A DNA stretch of 8,522 nt from NCBI GenBank assembly GCA_038207745.1, contig JBBQZL010000119.1, forward strand, positions 1 to 8,522, read 5' to 3'. The stretch comes from JBBQZL01 sp038207745 (lineage in GTDB: Bacteria > Actinomycetota > Thermoleophilia > Solirubrobacterales > 70-9). The notes under the pieces were generated by a model that made no database searches, was not told where the DNA came from, and saw only the letters and a program-made list of their open reading frames with translations. Positions 6,380 to 8,522 of the stretch are shown one piece after another; positions within the stretch are counted from its first letter, which is position 1; the number at the start of each line of letters is the position of its first letter. The translations under genes and the position numbers were made by a program.

Positions 6380-6390
6380 CCGCAACCGGA

Positions 6391-7140
6391 TTGAGGATCC
6401 TGCTGCCGCCATCAGAGGGCAAGGCCATGCCGGCGGCCGGGTTTCCGGTCGATCTCGGCTCGCTCGTGTTCGCCGCAGAGCTTGGTGAGCGGCGCTCGCG
6501 CCTGCTCGATGTCCTCGAGAGACTCGGGACCGTGAGGGAGGCGAGAGCGCTGAAGGCGCTTGCGATCTCCAGAGGCCAGTCAGGCGACATCGCATCCGAT
6601 GCCACACTCAGGACCGCGCCCGCCGCGCCCTGCGCGGATGTCTACTCCGGGTTTCTATTCGGTCGGCTTGGGCTGGGTACGCTTCCCGCCACCGCACGCC
6701 GCCGCGCGAACGACCAGATCCTGATCTCCAGTGCGCTCTGGGGTCTTCTGCGGCCCGATGACCGGATCCCCTACTATCGGCTGCCCGCAATGGCGAAGCT
6801 GCCCAGGGTCGGTGGCCTCTCGGCCTTCTGGCGTCCGGCCCTGACCCGCGCGATGACCGACGAAGATGGTTCGCTGATCGTCGATATGCGCTCGTCCGCC
6901 TATTCGGCGGCCTGGCGTCCGAAGCAGGCGAGGCTGCTGACGGTCCGTGTCTTCACAGAGCAGAGTGGCGAGCGCAAGGTGATCACCCACATGGCCAAGG
7001 AGACCAGGGGTGAGGTGACTCGGCTGCTCCTACTCGCGGATTCCGGGCCATCCAGCGCCGAGGATGTGGCATCAATTGTCGAGGCCGCCGGATACGGGGT
7101 CGAGCTGGGCGACGACAGCCTCGACGTGATCAGCAGCTGA
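6391..7140 (+). CDS. yaaA: YaaA-family (DUF328/UPF0246) peroxide-stress protein
   Basis: 249 residues, close to the roughly 250-260 usual for the family. In Escherichia coli YaaA lowers free intracellular iron during peroxide stress and has a DNA-binding fold; the exact activity here is inferred from that family. Signatures: N-terminal LLPPSEGK (4-11), DVYSGF (83-88), SSALWGLLRP (113-122) followed by IPYYRL (126-131), FW (147-148), DMRSSAY (165-171) and HMAKETRGEVTRLL (200-213). The start is TTG 6391, which gives MRILLPPSEGK and matches the family N-terminus; GTG 6358 is an alternative that overlaps the MFS gene. No strong ribosome site is visible. It begins 11 bases after the MFS stop, so it probably ends a marR-MFS-yaaA operon, and it converges with bioD across 25 bases that hold no obvious terminator hairpin. 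Confidence 0.9.
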   Translation: MRILLPPSEGKAMPAAGFPVDLGSLVFAAELGERRSRLLDVLERLGTVREARALKALAISRGQSGDIASDATLRTAPAAPCADVYSGFLFGRLGLGTLPATARRRANDQILISSALWGLLRPDDRIPYYRLPAMAKLPRVGGLSAFWRPALTRAMTDEDGSLIVDMRSSAYSAAWRPKQARLLTVRVFTEQSGERKVITHMAKETRGEVTRLLLLADSGPSSAEDVASIVEAAGYGVELGDDSLDVISS

Positions 7141-7165
7141 CGTTCGCACCGGCCCGCGCCGCTCT

Positions 7166-7828
7166 TCAGCCCGGGGCAAGCGATCCAGGCAGGCCGGGCC
7201 ACGAGTCCAGGCTGTCCAGATCAAGCTGCGGAAGAACCTCAACCGCAACCTGACCCAGTTCCGCAATCGTCTCGCGGTTTGATCGCTCCACAGGGCTCGG
7301 GTCCTCGGGCCATGGAGTGAGTACCACGGAGGCGACCTCGAGGCCCGCAGCCCGCGCGGCGTCGATCGTGAGCAGCGTGTGGTTGATCGACCCGAGTGAG
7401 GCCGGGGATGCGATCACCAGCGGCAGGCCGAGGTCGACGGCAAGGTCCCTGATCAGGTAGTCAGGGCTGATCGGAACCAGGAGTCCGCCGACCCCCTCCG
7501 CGACCAGGGCATCGGCGCTCCTGGCGGCGGCGTGTGCGACCGTGAGGAGGCGGCCGGGGTCGATCTCCTCCGCTGCCATCGAGGCAGCCAGGTGCGGCGA
7601 GACCGGCGGCCCGTATCGATAGGGAGCGATCTCGTCGTCACTCTGGGCCGACCCCGACGCGCGGCGCAGCAGCTCGTGATCAGCCTCTCCGCCATCGGAG
7701 AGCCCGGTGACAGCGGGCTTGAAGACCAAGACATTCATTCCACGCGCTGCGAGGCCATGCGCAAGCCAGCACGCAACCACCGTCTTGCCGACCTCGGTGC
7801 CCGTTCCTGTCACGAAAAAGCCGTTCAT
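7166..7828 (-). CDS. bioD: ATP-dependent dethiobiotin synthetase
   Basis: 220-residue P-loop enzyme that closes the ureido ring of 7,8-diaminopelargonate with CO2 and ATP to give dethiobiotin; cytosolic homodimer. The Walker A loop GTGTEVGKT (8-16) is followed by FKPAVTG (36-42), whose Lys37 is the conserved diamine-site lysine; PPVSPHLAAS (74-83) supplies substrate contacts, EGVGGLLVP (110-118) carries the second conserved loop, and LGSINHTLLT (144-153) and the Asn in RSNRETI (182-188) fit the nucleotide-base side. Length is normal (about 220-230). The ATG at 7826-7828 has a perfect AGGAGG (7836-7841) 7 bases upstream, inside the end of bioF. bioF stops three bases before it, so the two are co-transcribed and probably translationally coupled. 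Confidence 0.96.
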   Translation of the reverse strand: MNGFFVTGTGTEVGKTVVACWLAHGLAARGMNVLVFKPAVTGLSDGGEADHELLRRASGSAQSDDEIAPYRYGPPVSPHLAASMAAEEIDPGRLLTVAHAAARSADALVAEGVGGLLVPISPDYLIRDLAVDLGLPLVIASPASLGSINHTLLTIDAARAAGLEVASVVLTPWPEDPSPVERSNRETIAELGQVAVEVLPQLDLDSLDSWPGLPGSLAPG

Positions 7829-7831
7829 CGA

Positions 7832-8522
7832 TCATCCTCCTGCGTTTGCCGAGCCGGGAGACTGAGTTGCGCCCGCGCCGATCGCGGCTTCGCTGATCAC
7901 CGCTGCGGCGCGGACCACCTCTGCCTCGGTGTGTGTGGCCATCACCGTCAGACGCAGCCGCGACGAACCCTCGGGCACCGTCGGGGGCCGAATTCCCTGT
8001 GCGAAAACACCGTTGGCCAGCGCTCTCTCACAGGCTTCCATCGTTCGCCCTGCGTCCCCGATGACCACCGGGATGATCGGTGTCTCCCGATCGCCGGGAT
8101 CAAGACCCCGGGTCTTCAACCCGGCGCGCAGGGTCGCGGCATTTGCGCCCAGGCTTGCGACGCGCCCGGGCTCGGCGATCAGGATCTCAAGCGCCCGGGT
8201 CGCCGCCCCGACGGCGGGGGGCGCGGGGGCGGTCGAGAAGATGAATGGGCGCGAGGTGTTGGTCAGGTATCCGGTCGTCTCGGCGGAGGCGCAGACATAG
8301 GCGCCATAGGAACCAAGCGCCTTGCCCAGGGTCCCCACGACGACATCGATCTGCCCGCTCAGCCCGGCGGCGGAAACGGTTCCGCGTCCGCCCGGACCGA
8401 AGGTGCCGGTTGCGTGGGCCTCGTCGACGACCACGCGGCATCCGAACTCCTCCGAAAGCCGGTGGATCTCGGCAAGTGGTGCGAGGTCACCGTCCATCGA
8501 GAAGACGCCATCGGTGACGATC
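7832..8522 (-). CDS. bioF: 8-amino-7-oxononanoate synthase (KAPA synthase), N-terminus beyond right edge
   Basis: PLP-dependent alpha-oxoamine synthase that joins a pimeloyl thioester to L-alanine, making KAPA. About 229 C-terminal residues are in the window, of roughly 380-390 in the family. The frame is open to the edge and the first visible residues are IVTDGVFSMDGD, the conserved stretch before the cofactor site, so the Met encoded at 8495-8497 is internal. Then follow DEAHATGTFG (25-34 counted from that Met), with the PLP-ring Asp and His; GTLGKALGSYG (55-65), whose Lys59 is the Schiff-base lysine; NTSRPFIFST (79-88), the usual TNxxRPFIFST motif; and RLRLTVMATHT (182-192). bioD follows three bases later. 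Other oxoamine synthases (Kbl, HemA, SPT) share the fold, but adjacency to bioD settles the assignment. Confidence 0.95.
   Translation of the reverse strand, partial: IVTDGVFSMDGDLAPLAEIHRLSEEFGCRVVVDEAHATGTFGPGGRGTVSAAGLSGQIDVVVGTLGKALGSYGAYVCASAETTGYLTNTSRPFIFSTAPAPPAVGAATRALEILIAEPGRVASLGANAATLRAGLKTRGLDPGDRETPIIPVVIGDAGRTMEACERALANGVFAQGIRPPTVPEGSSRLRLTVMATHTEAEVVRAAAVISEAAIGAGATQSPGSANAGG
7836..7841 (-). promoter_or_regulatory. Ribosome binding site of bioD
   Basis: The minus strand reads AGGAGG, a full anti-Shine-Dalgarno match, 7 bases before the bioD ATG. It overlaps the last codons of bioF and is the strongest ribosome site seen in the window, in contrast to the weak sites of the plus-strand cassette. 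Confidence 0.85.

Noticed and set aside
6226..6390. N-terminal extension of yaaA
   Set aside because: It lies within the MFS coding sequence and is unlike YaaA; the family start MRILLPPSEGK is at TTG 6391.
7141..7165. Terminator between convergent yaaA and bioD
   Set aside because: Only 25 bases, GC-rich, with no convincing stem and T-run.
1..8522. CRISPR array, tRNA/rRNA, insertion sequence, phage or defence genes
   Set aside because: Nearly all bases are accounted for by housekeeping-type genes with short gaps; no spaced direct repeats, transposase motifs or cloverleaf sequences were seen.

Overview
The window is GC-rich chromosomal DNA with tightly packed genes, strong G/C preference at third codon positions and frequent GTG/TTG starts. 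Together with an ECF sigma factor paired with a DUF4349 membrane protein and the style of the biotin enzymes, this suggests a high-GC actinobacterium, possibly of the Thermoleophilia/Solirubrobacterales type. That placement is an inference from gene content and protein style, not a computed classification.

Left part (1-952): the last codons of an unrecognised plus-strand gene overlap the end of a minus-strand NUDIX hydrolase. The NUDIX gene is divergent, across only 44 bases, from a small rubredoxin gene. Middle-left (953-4103), all on the minus strand and read right to left: bioA (DAPA aminotransferase), then 27 bases later an ECF sigma factor, then, overlapping by 14 bases, a two-membrane-segment DUF4349 protein that is probably its anti-sigma partner. 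Centre (4218-7140), all on the plus strand: marR regulator, DHA2-type MFS exporter (start overlapping the marR stop) and a YaaA-family protein 11 bases further on, which looks like one operon using GTG/TTG starts throughout. Right part (7166-8522), minus strand: bioD preceded by bioF, three bases apart; bioF runs off the right edge.

Functionally, bioF, bioA and bioD supply three consecutive late steps of biotin synthesis (pimeloyl thioester to KAPA, KAPA to DAPA, DAPA to dethiobiotin). All three lie on the minus strand but are separated by the oppositely oriented marR-MFS-yaaA cassette. The bioA/marR divergent region holds an AT-rich promoter-like patch and a perfect 10-base inverted repeat with several TTGC/GCAA half-sites, a candidate operator that could tie the exporter operon and bioA to one MarR regulator. 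The other notable point is the sigma/anti-sigma pair, whose sensor half is DUF4349 and whose cytoplasmic part has no zinc-binding His/Cys residues. I saw no tRNA, rRNA, CRISPR, insertion sequence or recognisable riboswitch.
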